NCBI GenBank assembly: GCA_905235495.1
Contig: CAJOMK010000013.1
Location: 1 to 13,424 of the forward strand
Direction: 5' to 3'
DNA length: 13,424 nucleotides
Source: an uncultured Methanobrevibacter sp.
Lineage (GTDB): Archaea; Methanobacteriota; Methanobacteria; Methanobacteriales; Methanobacteriaceae
Below the pieces are notes generated by a model. That model was given only the letters and a program-made list of their open reading frames with translations, was not told where the DNA came from and made no database searches. The translations under genes and the position numbers were made by a program. Within the stretch, counting starts at the first letter, position 1. The number at the start of each line of letters is the position of its first letter. Shown piece after piece: positions 1 through 7,254 of this stretch.

Positions 1-816
1 TTGAGTTATGTCTCCAATTACAAAGAATGCATAAATTGCCAAAGCCCAATAAACTACCCAAGGACCAAAGATAGGAATCAATTGAGCAATACCAGTTATT
101 ATTCCTAAAAACAATGCAAATTTATATCCTAATAAATAATAACCTACACCACCTAAAATACCGATGATGATTGCAGTTAAGAAGTGACCATAGAATATGG
201 ATTTTAAAACATTTGCAACATCATCTAAGGTGTTTTCAAAGAAAGCCTTGTGCTTTTCCGGAATAAATACAAAAATATACTCAATGATCTTATCTCCATC
301 ACGAGTGAAATAATAGATTGAACAGATCAATACTAATAATTGAACCAAAACATCTGAAAAGTTACTTATGGATTTCACTGCATAATTGAGTACATATGTT
401 AAGATGTCCTGTACACCATTGGTTAAGGCACCGATATAAGGATTTATAAATCCTTGAATATCTACAGGCAATGCTTGGACAAATGTGGTAACGGCTAAAT
501 TCAAATCAAAGCCAGAGCTTATAGAAAGGTTATGGGAAGTGAAAAACATATCTGCAAAAACTGCTATTTCCCAAAACACATATACGAATAATAATATCAA
601 TGGAATAATCACCAAAAGTATTGCCAAAAATATGGAGATTGAAGGAATCTTGATTTTTGATTGAACCCTACTGGCAACTGGTGAAATACCATATGCAATC
701 ATTGCTCCAAGCACTATCATATTCAATACAGGCATGACAGTAAGTAATGACAATAATAAAAGGATTATTATAATTACTATATGCAAGCCGTATTTACTTT
801 CACTAAGATTAAACAT
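1..816 (-). CDS. AI-2E family transporter (PF01594-type permease), N-terminal part, cut by window edge
   Basis: An open frame runs without a stop from ATG at 816 to base 1, giving 272 residues with the C-terminus outside the window. It is very hydrophobic: two paired membrane segments at about residues 10-45 and 57-85, a more polar loop at about 88-145, then further membrane segments. Typical AI-2E family landmarks are YYFTRDGDK (about 170), the PEKH motif near 187, and the segment QLIPIFGPWVV near 245. The family exports small molecules or ions; autoinducer-2 export is shown only for a few bacterial members, so the substrate here is unknown. No strong ribosome binding site precedes the ATG, only a weak TGAT. 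It lies 109 bp downstream of pyrK on the same strand, and I see no functional link to pyrimidine synthesis. Family call is firm; substrate is not. Confidence 0.9.
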   Translation of the reverse strand, partial: MFNLSESKYGLHIVIIIILLLLSLLTVMPVLNMIVLGAMIAYGISPVASRVQSKIKIPSISIFLAILLVIIPLILLFVYVFWEIAVFADMFFTSHNLSISSGFDLNLAVTTFVQALPVDIQGFINPYIGALTNGVQDILTYVLNYAVKSISNFSDVLVQLLVLICSIYYFTRDGDKIIEYIFVFIPEKHKAFFENTLDDVANVLKSIFYGHFLTAIIIGILGGVGYYLLGYKFALFLGIITGIAQLIPIFGPWVVYWALAIYAFFVIGDITQ

Positions 817-925
817 GTTATCATTAAATAAAATTATTTGTTAAATCAATTTTTAATCGTTATCAATAAAATTTCCCAAATCAAATTTTTTTCGATTATA
901 AATTAAATCATCTTAATAAATTAGA
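817..925 (-). promoter_or_regulatory. Spacer with candidate promoter for the AI-2E permease
   Basis: AT-rich spacer between the end of pyrK and the permease start. On the minus strand a TTTATAATCG box at 893-902 could act as a TATA element with initiation near 870. There is no clear hairpin terminator after pyrK. The assignment rests on base composition and position only. Confidence 0.3.
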
Positions 926-1735
926 TTAGAAATACTCCTTTAATCCAGAAGCAGTTCTATGGAATTTACCAAACTCTACGATTTTAGACACTTGGTCAGA
1001 TGAGAATACAGGTCCTTCTGCACATATTCTCCAACCTGTTTTATCAACACAACATTGACCGCAAACCCCTATGGCACATTTCATATAACGTTCCATAGAA
1101 TATTCACCTTCAATCATATGAGCTTCCAAACTTCCATATAATGGTCTCATCATAACTTCAGGACCACAAACAACAGCCCAATCATACTCCTTATGTTCAA
1201 TTAGCTGTAAAACCCTATGGGTTGCAAATCCTTTAAAACCACAGGATCCATCATCAGTACAAGTGTAAACCTTTGCTCCTCTTGCTTTCAAACGTTCATC
1301 GAACAATAATTCATCTTTAGTTTGTGCAGCACAAACGACATCGACAATAGCCTTTTTCCTTAAAGCCTCTTCAGTGAATGATGCAATCGGAGCCATTCCA
1401 ACTCCTCCACCAATAGCCAAGACTCTCATGCCTTTCAAATCAGTGTCAAAACCATTTCCGTATGGTCCTCTAATACCTAACTTGTCACCTTCCTTAAGTG
1501 AATGAAGGTCTTCTGTGAATTCACCCACTTTCTTTACGGTTATTCCGAATTCACCTTTATGAACATCAATATAGGAAACGGACATTGGTTTTTCATCCTT
1601 AAAGTTCCACACCATGACAAATTGTCCAGGAGTAGGAATATTCTCACCAACCATAGTCCAATCAAAAATAAAAGTCTTGATTGTAGGAGTTTCTTCTATA
1701 ATTTTTTTAATCTCTATAACTTGAGGTACATTCAT
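926..1735 (-). CDS. pyrK: Dihydroorotate dehydrogenase electron transfer subunit PyrK
   Basis: A 269-residue iron-sulfur flavoprotein that passes electrons between the PyrD FMN site and NAD(H) in class 1B dihydroorotate dehydrogenase (pyrimidine synthesis, cytoplasm). Domains in order: a ferredoxin-reductase-like FAD barrel with KPMSVS at 49-54; a nucleotide-binding domain with GGGVGMAP at 109-116 and CGPEVMM at 190-196; and a C-terminal [2Fe-2S] site formed by C220, C225, C228 and C238. Length fits the family. The frame stays open upstream to a TTG at 1792 that would overlap pyrD, but the ATG at 1735 has a strong GGTGAT ribosome site at 1739-1744 and starts the conserved domain directly, so I use it. 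It follows pyrD by 43 bp, in one operon encoding both subunits. Confidence 0.95.
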   Translation of the reverse strand: MNVPQVIEIKKIIEETPTIKTFIFDWTMVGENIPTPGQFVMVWNFKDEKPMSVSYIDVHKGEFGITVKKVGEFTEDLHSLKEGDKLGIRGPYGNGFDTDLKGMRVLAIGGGVGMAPIASFTEEALRKKAIVDVVCAAQTKDELLFDERLKARGAKVYTCTDDGSCGFKGFATHRVLQLIEHKEYDWAVVCGPEVMMRPLYGSLEAHMIEGEYSMERYMKCAIGVCGQCCVDKTGWRICAEGPVFSSDQVSKIVEFGKFHRTASGLKEYF

Positions 1736-1738
1736 TCT

Positions 1739-1744
1739 ATCACC
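1739..1744 (-). promoter_or_regulatory. Ribosome binding site that fixes the pyrK start
   Basis: Minus-strand GGTGAT lies three bases before the ATG at 1735 and matches the archaeal anti-Shine-Dalgarno (AGGAGGTGATC core). It argues against the upstream TTG start at 1792. Confidence 0.8.
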
Positions 1745-1778
1745 AAACCTTAGAAAACTTAAGCCCACACTATGACCA

Positions 1779-2684
1779 TTATTTATGAGCAAAACCTACC
1801 ATATCATTTATTGAATTAAATTCACTATCTCCTATGAACTCTTCCAAATCAGAAGAGACTCTTCCAAATATGTCCGGACCTTCATACATGATTGAAGTTC
1901 CAATTTGAACAGCACTTGCACCAGCATATAAAAACTCTACGACATCTGCATAATTGCGTATTCCTCCGACACCTACAATAGGAATATCTGTCGCTTCATA
2001 TGCGTCATATACACAGCGTACTGCAATTGGCTTGATTACCGGTCCGCTCATTCCACCAAACTTATTGGCAAGAATCGGATTTCCAGTTACAATATCAATT
2101 TTCATCCCAGGACCTAATGAATTGATCAATGTCAATCCGTCTGCTCCAGCATCTTCTGAAGAAACGGCTATTTCAGAAATGTCAGTTACATTTGGAGTCA
2201 ATTTTGCAAGGACAGGAACATCAACTGCTTCTTTTACTGCCTTTACAACATCATAAGTCAATTTAGGATTTTGACCTATGGAAGCACCATAACCTTCCAT
2301 AGCATGAGGACATGAAACATTTAGTTCAATCATATCCACTAAATCTTCCACTTTTCCTGCAACATATGCAAATTCATCTGGATTTGCACCATAAATAGAA
2401 GCTATTGATTTCCCCTTTACACGATTGACATCTTCTAATTCCTCTTTGAAAGCTTCTACACCAGGACTTGAAAGTCCAATAGCATTGATTATTCCTCCTT
2501 CTACAGCAACTGTAGTGGGATTCTTATAACCATCATTAAGGTCTTTAGAAAATGATTTAGATACAACTGCACCAGCACCAGATTCTAAAATCCAATTAAG
2601 AGAAGATGCATGGCTACCTAATACACCAGCAGCAAGCATTAATGGATTCTTTAATCTGACACCACATAAATTTGTTTTTAACAT
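1779..2684 (-). CDS. pyrD: Dihydroorotate dehydrogenase (class 1B) catalytic subunit PyrD
   Basis: A 301-residue FMN-dependent TIM-barrel enzyme that oxidises dihydroorotate to orotate, the fourth step of pyrimidine synthesis. Seen in the sequence: the conserved NVSCP segment (122-126) with C125 as the active-site base, which is characteristic of class 1 enzymes (class 2 uses Ser); KLTPN at 161-165; GGMSGPVIKPIA at 210-221; and phosphate-binding GVGGI (238-242) and IGTS (261-264) at the C-terminal end of the barrel. No membrane-anchoring N-terminal helix is present. An adjacent pyrK confirms class 1B, which uses NAD+ through PyrK. The ATG at 2684 has a GGAGGG ribosome site at 2690-2695. It is the first gene of the pyrD-pyrK operon and is divergent from nop5. 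Confidence 0.97.
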   Translation of the reverse strand: MLKTNLCGVRLKNPLMLAAGVLGSHASSLNWILESGAGAVVSKSFSKDLNDGYKNPTTVAVEGGIINAIGLSSPGVEAFKEELEDVNRVKGKSIASIYGANPDEFAYVAGKVEDLVDMIELNVSCPHAMEGYGASIGQNPKLTYDVVKAVKEAVDVPVLAKLTPNVTDISEIAVSSEDAGADGLTLINSLGPGMKIDIVTGNPILANKFGGMSGPVIKPIAVRCVYDAYEATDIPIVGVGGIRNYADVVEFLYAGASAVQIGTSIMYEGPDIFGRVSSDLEEFIGDSEFNSINDMVGFAHK

Positions 2685-2695
2685 GAAAACCCTCC

Positions 2696-2813
2696 AATAA
2701 AAACATAAGAAAGATAATTCTTTAATTTACAAGATTTAATTTGTGAATAGTTTGTATTAATTTTAAAATATTTATATAAATATACAGTATATAATTTTAT
2801 ACTATTTTAATAT
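2696..2813. promoter_or_regulatory. Divergent promoter region between pyrD and nop5
   Basis: The centre holds a self-complementary TTTATATAAA at 2771-2780, usable as a TATA box on either strand, and a second TATA-like TATATAATTTTATAC at about 2789-2803. For pyrD the first box would place initiation near 2750, with a leader of about 65 nt. For nop5 initiation would fall near 2800-2820. No experimental start site is known to me. Confidence 0.5.
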
Positions 2814-2939
2814 ATGAAAACTATTAAATATAAAATATTTGATTTTTTTATAAAAAAATCAACCACTTTTTTAAAAAATATCAAAAATCCGGAAAAACCA
2901 TTGCGAAATAATGTAAAATATATTAGAAATAAAAATTAA
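2814..2939 (+). CDS. Possible 41-codon leader ORF upstream of nop5 (doubtful)
   Basis: ATG at 2814 opens a 41-residue frame that ends with TAA at 2937-2939, nine bases before the nop5 ATG. The predicted peptide is basic and rich in Lys, Ile, Phe and Asn (begins MKTIKYKIFDFFIKK), as expected from random AT-rich sequence too. There is no ribosome binding site. Its start lies close to the position where nop5 transcription would begin, so leaderless translation is conceivable. I recognise no family. It could equally be chance. Confidence 0.18.
   Translation: MKTIKYKIFDFFIKKSTTFLKNIKNPEKPLRNNVKYIRNKN
2841..2860. repeat. Perfect 20-bp palindrome in the nop5 leader
   Basis: GATTTTTTTA followed directly by its exact reverse complement TAAAAAAATC. 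In RNA it could form an 8-bp A/U stem with a 4-base loop. It sits about 90 bp before the nop5 start. It could be an operator or merely AT-rich sequence. Confidence 0.4.
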
Positions 2940-2948
2940 AATAGAATT

Positions 2949-4181
2949 ATGGAATATTATATAACACAATGTATTGCAGGATTTATTGCATTTGATGAAA
3001 ATCTTGAAATAGCTAAATACAAATTATTCAAAGAAGATGAGATAGTTTCAAATCTAATTAAAATAGAAGAGAATGAGATTTTAAATGAAGAAATAGAATT
3101 GATAAATGAATTGAATTCTAATGAATCATCTGATGAAAATAAAATCATCATAGAAACTACCAAAAGAAAATCTCAATACAAGAAACTTAAAAACTACGAA
3201 AACATTGAAACTGAAACCCCTAATAAAGGTGGAGAATATTTAAGAAATCATCAAAGTGAAGTTTTCGAAGAGATAGGATTTGAAAAGAATGAAGATGATA
3301 TCATTGAATACTATGAAAGATTGGCTATTGAACAGATTAAACAATCCTCACAGGAAGAGAATAAACTCTTGATTCAAGCAATAAACTCTGTAGATGATAT
3401 TGATGAATCAATCAGCAAACTAGTTGAATGTATTCGTGAATGGTATACAATCTATTTCCCTGAAATGGATACAATAGGAAATAATGAAACCTACATTAAA
3501 TTGATTGCCCTAAGTGAAAATAGGGAAGACATAATGGAAAACTTTAAAGATCAATTAAACGAAGACATAGATTACAGCAGCGGAGCAGATATAGAAGAAG
3601 ATGATTTGAAAATGTTGAAAAGCTTTGCCGAATCTATCTATTCACTTCAAAAATCAAGGAAGGAACTTGAAGTTTATATCGATTCTAAAATGGAAGCAAT
3701 CGCTCCAAACTTAAGAGACCTATTAGGTGCAACACTTGGTGCAAAATTAATAGCTCACATTGGAAGCATTAAGAGATTAGCAACTTACCCTGCAAGTGTT
3801 ATTCAAATAATGGGTGCTGAAAAGGCAACATTCAGACATTTGAAAACTGGAGAACGCCCACCAAAACATGGATTGATATTCCAACATCCTAGTGTGCGTG
3901 GTGCAAAATGGTGGAATAGAGGAAAAATAGCTAGAAACTTAGCTTTAAAAATCACATTAGCTGTTAGAAAAGATGTGTTCTCTGGAGAATATGATCCAAG
4001 TATTGCAGAAGACTACTTGAAAAAGGTAGAACAGATTGAAAAGGAAAATCCTTTCCCTAAAAAAACCAGTCAAAGAAGGGCTAACGAAAGAAGAAATGAA
4101 AGAGATAAAGGAAAAGGAAAATCCAAAAAATACAAAGGTAATAAGAAGAATAAGAAAAATAAAAAAAGAAGGAAAAAATAG
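2949..4181 (+). CDS. nop5: Archaeal Nop5 (Nop56/58) C/D box sRNP core protein
   Basis: A 410-residue scaffold of the box C/D ribonucleoprotein that positions fibrillarin and L7Ae on guide RNAs for 2'-O-methylation of rRNA and tRNA. The N-terminal domain (about 1-130) begins with the typical IAGFIAFDENL and binds fibrillarin. Residues about 130-250 form the helical coiled-coil region, including the conserved WYTIYFPEMD at 165-174. The Nop domain (about 250-370) carries GSIKRLATYPAS, GAEKATFRHLKTG from 289, and HGLIFQHPSVRGAKWWNRGKIAR, the RNA/L7Ae-binding surface. The tail from 371 is almost only Lys, Arg, Asn and Gly, as is common for this family. Start is the ATG at 2949; no good ribosome site precedes it. 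flpA follows after 82 bp, the usual archaeal gene pair. Confidence 0.96.
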   Translation: MEYYITQCIAGFIAFDENLEIAKYKLFKEDEIVSNLIKIEENEILNEEIELINELNSNESSDENKIIIETTKRKSQYKKLKNYENIETETPNKGGEYLRNHQSEVFEEIGFEKNEDDIIEYYERLAIEQIKQSSQEENKLLIQAINSVDDIDESISKLVECIREWYTIYFPEMDTIGNNETYIKLIALSENREDIMENFKDQLNEDIDYSSGADIEEDDLKMLKSFAESIYSLQKSRKELEVYIDSKMEAIAPNLRDLLGATLGAKLIAHIGSIKRLATYPASVIQIMGAEKATFRHLKTGERPPKHGLIFQHPSVRGAKWWNRGKIARNLALKITLAVRKDVFSGEYDPSIAEDYLKKVEQIEKENPFPKKTSQRRANERRNERDKGKGKSKKYKGNKKNKKNKKRRKK

Positions 4182-4263
4182 TTATACAATTGAGTGCAAG
4201 GACAATTAAAATTTTTCAATTATATTTAATATCCAATAATTCATATTTATAAAGAGTGAAACA
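4182..4263 (+). promoter_or_regulatory. nop5-flpA spacer with weak internal signals
   Basis: An 82-bp AT-rich spacer. TATA-like TTATATTTAAT at about 4220-4230 could give a second promoter, and GAGTGA at 4254-4259 is a weak ribosome site for flpA. Read-through from nop5 is equally possible; no clear terminator hairpin is seen. Confidence 0.35.
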
Positions 4264-4944
4264 ATGAACATATTCTATAAAGATGGGGAAATAGCCACTA
4301 AAAATTTAACTCCTGGAATTAAGGTTCATGATGAAAAGCTAATAAGAGAAGGAGAAAATGCTGACAATAAGGATACAACAGCAGAAAATATAGAGGAGTA
4401 TCGTATTTGGAATCCTCGCAGATCCAAATTAGCTGCTGCATTATTGAATGGACTACAGGATTTAGATTTAAAAAATGATTCTAAGGTCCTATATTTAGGT
4501 GCATCTACAGGAACAACAGTATCTCACATATCAGACATCTGTGATAATGGATTAATCTATGCAGTTGAGTTTTCACCAGTCAGCATGAAAAAATTGGTCA
4601 GACTATCCCAAAAAAGAAATAATATCGCACCAATACTTGCTGATGCAACCAAACCAAAATATTATTTGAATAAGGTTGAAAAGGTAGACTTGGTTTACTG
4701 TGATGTGGCTCAAGAAAAACAGAGCGAACTCTTTATAGATAATATGAATCTATTCCTAAAGGAAGATGGACAAGGCTTGATTACCATAAAATCAAGAAGC
4801 ATTGATGTTGTTCAAAAACCTAAAAAAATATTCAAAGATGAAGCAAAAAAAATAAAGGAAAATGGTTATTCTATTTTGGAAAAGATTAAACTAGAACCTT
4901 ATGAAAAGGACCATATAGCTTTTCTTGTTGAAAAATCTTTTTAA
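4264..4944 (+). CDS. flpA: Fibrillarin-like rRNA/tRNA 2'-O-methyltransferase
   Basis: A 226-residue S-adenosylmethionine-dependent methyltransferase, the catalytic subunit of the box C/D sRNP that modifies ribose 2'-OH groups in rRNA and tRNA. The short N-terminal beta domain (1-45) leads into the family signature YRIWNPRRSKLAAAL (46-60). The Rossmann-fold methyltransferase shows motif I VLYLGASTGTTVSHISD (75-91), the acidic SAM-ribose contact in YAVEFSP (99-105), DATKP (127-131) and CDVAQ (146-150), and a C-terminal KDHIAFLV (215-222). The likely K-D-K-H catalytic set is K55, D147, K176 and H217; this assignment is by family pattern. It lacks the Gly/Arg-rich N-terminal tail of eukaryotic fibrillarin, as expected in archaea. 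Nop5 is encoded just upstream. Confidence 0.96.
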   Translation: MNIFYKDGEIATKNLTPGIKVHDEKLIREGENADNKDTTAENIEEYRIWNPRRSKLAAALLNGLQDLDLKNDSKVLYLGASTGTTVSHISDICDNGLIYAVEFSPVSMKKLVRLSQKRNNIAPILADATKPKYYLNKVEKVDLVYCDVAQEKQSELFIDNMNLFLKEDGQGLITIKSRSIDVVQKPKKIFKDEAKKIKENGYSILEKIKLEPYEKDHIAFLVEKSF

Positions 4945-5443
4945 AAGAACATACCATCATTTTTGAATAAAAAACATTTTTAAAAAACCATACATAGCCA
5001 ATATTTTAGTCTGAAACAGCCATTACTTTATTAAAATAAAGAACAAGATATCATCTAAGATATAAATATCATTTAATCATATATACAAAGAAATTATCAA
5101 AAAAGTATGACACATATCGTTCATAATAACTTTTTAACTATTTTTAATTAATTAATCATAATTTTAAGCATTCTAAAGCTGTTTTTTGCAAGTATTACTT
5201 TTATGCTAAAACCATAGCTGAAAATAATTATATATAATAGATGTTTTAAAAAAAAAGAATGTAAAAAATTATTAAAAAGAAAAAATAGAACTAATGCAAG
5301 TGATTGATACAAACTTGAAAAAAATTACTATAATATATAGGATTTTTAAGAAAAAATAAAAACTTTAGCATAATACGAACAATGTAAAAAAAAAGTATTA
5401 CTACTGAAACCTTTTTATATAAGAAAATAACAAATATATATTT
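4945..5443. other. AT-rich intergenic stretch after flpA, no gene recognised
   Basis: About 500 bp with frequent stops in all frames. T-runs at about 4960-4985 are suitable for U-tract termination of nop5-flpA. A small inverted repeat CTTTAT/ATAAAG lies near 5025-5041. TATA-like TTATATATAA is near 5229-5238. The nonamer AGTATTACT occurs at 5191-5199 and 5394-5402. I see no tRNA, no C/D guide RNA with proper C and D boxes, and no protein gene. Confidence 0.5.
5412..5422 (+). promoter_or_regulatory. Candidate TATA box for the small RNA at 5445-5544
   Basis: TTTTTATATAA is a good archaeal TATA match, preceded by GAAAC that resembles a BRE. The expected start is about 25 bases downstream, near 5445, just before a foldable segment ending in eight T. 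Confidence 0.4.
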
Positions 5444-5444
5444 A

Positions 5445-5544
5445 CTAATGCAATAAAAAAAGAGTTCATAAAAATATCATCTGAGTTAATTCACTCATAA
5501 AAACACTCCATAATTAACTAACTTAGAGGATTGAACTTTTTTTT
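5445..5544 (+). ncRNA. Candidate structured small RNA of unknown class
   Basis: The segment folds as nested stems. The outer stem pairs AGTTCA (5463-5468) with TGAACT (5532-5537). The inner stem pairs TCTGAG-TTAATT (5480-5491) with AATTAA (5512-5517) and CTTAGA (5522-5527), twelve pairs with one G-U and a 4-base bulge (5518-5521), around a 20-base loop. The 3' side runs directly into eight T (5537-5544), a normal euryarchaeal terminator. A TATA box lies upstream at the right distance. No C (RTGATGA) and D (CTGA) box pair is present, so it is not an evident guide RNA despite the nearby nop5-flpA. Existence is inferred from structure plus signals; AT-rich sequence makes chance folding possible. 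Confidence 0.33.
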
Positions 5545-5875
5545 AAAAATTTTAACAAAATATTACTAATTTTACTTTATTTCCAAAAATAAGAAAGAAC
5601 TATTAATTTTTGTAAAAAAGTAATACTTTTTTAATTATTATTCGATTAAAAGGATAAAATATGTATTAAAAAAACTAAAGGAAAAAATTTTTTAACAATT
5701 TAGGAAAATAAGGGAAAAATTAAGAGAATACTTTTTGAAAAATTGAATTTTTTTTAAATAAAATAAGAAAATTGAAAAATTAAATTAAAAAATAAATAAA
5801 AAATTAATAAAACTTAATAAAAATTAAAAATTTAATAAAAAAAATAAAAAAAGAAAATAAAATTTAAATTAAAAA
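5545..5875. other. AT-rich stretch before the coaBC 3' end, no gene recognised
   Basis: Nearly pure A/T, with long A-runs and T-runs and stops in every frame. It contains the hairpin at 5614-5632 and probably the transcript end of coaBC (T-rich on the minus strand, about 5745-5870). Nothing else can be supported. Confidence 0.5.
5614..5632. terminator. Possible A/T hairpin terminator
   Basis: AAAAAAG pairs with CTTTTTT around a TAATA loop. On either strand it ends in a T-run, so it could end transcripts arriving from either side, such as the candidate small RNA or coaBC. The stem has only one G-C pair, so confidence is limited. Confidence 0.35.
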
Positions 5876-7060
5876 TTAATTTAACTTTTTAGAAATCTCA
5901 TCAAAGATTGATTTGGAAATCTCTTTTTTAGAATTTAAGGAAACTTTCTTGATTTCATCACTTACAAGAATAACTTCATTGGTTTCAGATCCAAATCCAC
6001 ATCCCTTATGGGCAACATCATTTGTTACAACCAAATCAGTTCCTGCATTTTGCATTTGAGTTTTAGCGCATTCAATCATCTTTTCCTCTGAGATATCATA
6101 TTCGGCCTTAAATCCAACAAGGAATATGTCCTCATTGATCTTCTTTATTCTATGAATGATTTTTGAGACAGGCTCAAATTCTAAAGATAAATTATAGGAT
6201 GATGAGATTTTAGAATCCTCCTTGCTTATTGGAGTGAAATCAGAAACAGCTGCAGTAGTTATGAATATATCATTATCAGGGATTAATTCATCTATCTTTT
6301 CATTCATAACAGTTGTTGATTCTGCATCAATCACATTGAATACCTTTGGAATTGAAACTTCATGATGAGCAGCCAAGATTGTTAGATTAGCTCCTCTGAT
6401 GAAAGCCTCTTTAGCCAATTCCAATCCCATTCTTCCAGAAGACCTATTAGAAATACCTCTAATAGGATCGATTTCTTCAAAAGTTCCACCTAAGCTAATA
6501 AGAATATTTTTCCCAGCAATCTTAGATAGATCATCATCTGCAGTGCCTTTTTCAACTTTATCCAGATTAACTGTTCTGATTGATTCAATAACGATATCCT
6601 CAATAACTGGGAATTTGGCTTTCCCCTCATCAATACGTGGATTGACGAATATGATTCCATCATCTTTTAATTTCTGAACATTATCGCTTACTGCATCATA
6701 CATTGAATCATGCATGGAAGGTACAAAAACTATTGGTGTATCATGACCATAAGCAGTAATCAATAGAGTATTCACTGGATTATCTGAAATCTTATATGCA
6801 AATTTACTGATAGTGTTTGCAGTTGCTGGAGCAACTAAAATCAAATCCGCTTGAGCGTATTTCACATGTTCAATTTTACCGGTTAATTCTACAACTACCT
6901 CTTGACCAGTAGCAAACTCCAAAGCATTTGGATGAATAATCTTAGTAGCTTCGGTGGTCATGAATGCCTTGACTGTATGACCTTGCCTCCTAAATTCTCT
7001 TGCCAATTTAATAGTCTCTGTAGCTGCAATACTACCAGTGACACACAAAATAATTTCCAT
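5876..7060 (-). CDS. coaBC: Bifunctional phosphopantothenoylcysteine decarboxylase / phosphopantothenate-cysteine ligase
   Basis: A 394-residue bifunctional coenzyme A enzyme: the CoaB part joins cysteine to 4'-phosphopantothenate, and the CoaC part decarboxylates the product to phosphopantetheine using FMN. CoaC spans about 1-170, with VTGSIAA (7-13), active-site His H65 in IEHVKYAQADLILVAPATANT, and PSMHDSMY (114-121) in place of the PxMNxxMW motif. CoaB spans about 182-394, with SLGGTFEEIDPIRGISNRSSGRMG from 189, AAVSDF (270-275), VGFKAE (315-320) and TNDV (346-349). The bacterial cysteine-containing CGxxGxGRM segment after the P-S-M-H motif is not present; EGKAKFP (145-151) stands there instead. 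A GTGAT ribosome site (7064-7068) precedes the ATG. It appears monocistronic, with its own repeat-bearing upstream region. Confidence 0.95.
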   Translation of the reverse strand: MEIILCVTGSIAATETIKLAREFRRQGHTVKAFMTTEATKIIHPNALEFATGQEVVVELTGKIEHVKYAQADLILVAPATANTISKFAYKISDNPVNTLLITAYGHDTPIVFVPSMHDSMYDAVSDNVQKLKDDGIIFVNPRIDEGKAKFPVIEDIVIESIRTVNLDKVEKGTADDDLSKIAGKNILISLGGTFEEIDPIRGISNRSSGRMGLELAKEAFIRGANLTILAAHHEVSIPKVFNVIDAESTTVMNEKIDELIPDNDIFITTAAVSDFTPISKEDSKISSSYNLSLEFEPVSKIIHRIKKINEDIFLVGFKAEYDISEEKMIECAKTQMQNAGTDLVVTNDVAHKGCGFGSETNEVILVSDEIKKVSLNSKKEISKSIFDEISKKLN

Positions 7061-7254
7061 ATAATCACATCAATAATTTAAATACAATTTATTTAAGATT
7101 AAAATATTATCTATTTAAGATTAAAATATTTATCTAAGATTAAAATATTATCTATTTAAAACCAAAATATTTATTTAGAATTAAATCTGAAAAATTTATA
7201 AAAAATTTCTAAAAAAAATAATTGAATAATTAAATCTAAACAAGTTAGACTTAA
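7061..7254 (-). promoter_or_regulatory. Upstream region of coaBC containing tandem repeats
   Basis: A 194-bp spacer between the PsbP/DcrB-like gene and coaBC, both on the minus strand. It holds the repeat array at 7090-7186 and AT-rich boxes able to serve as TATA elements within the repeats. The likely coaBC promoter overlaps the array. T-rich minus-strand sequence at 7195-7225 could end the upstream transcript. Confidence 0.45.
7090..7186. repeat. Degenerate tandem repeat of about 22 bp, four to five copies
   Basis: Unit TATTTAAGATTAAAATATTATC at 7090-7111, then a near-identical copy at 7112-7134, a shortened copy lacking TATT at 7135-7152, a diverged copy at 7153-7174 (GATT replaced by ACC) and a partial one at 7175-7186. 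The core AAGATTAAAATATT is exact in the first three, with centres 22 and 19 bp apart, near two helical turns. Confidence 0.7.

Noticed and set aside
1736..1792. Longer PyrK starting at TTG 1792 and overlapping pyrD.
   Set aside because: The extra 19 residues do not look like PyrK, and the GGTGAT site directly before ATG 1735 explains initiation.
4945..5875. Possible guide RNA gene for the Nop5/fibrillarin machine.
   Set aside because: I found no RTGATGA box with matching CTGA and D'/C' boxes on either strand in this stretch.
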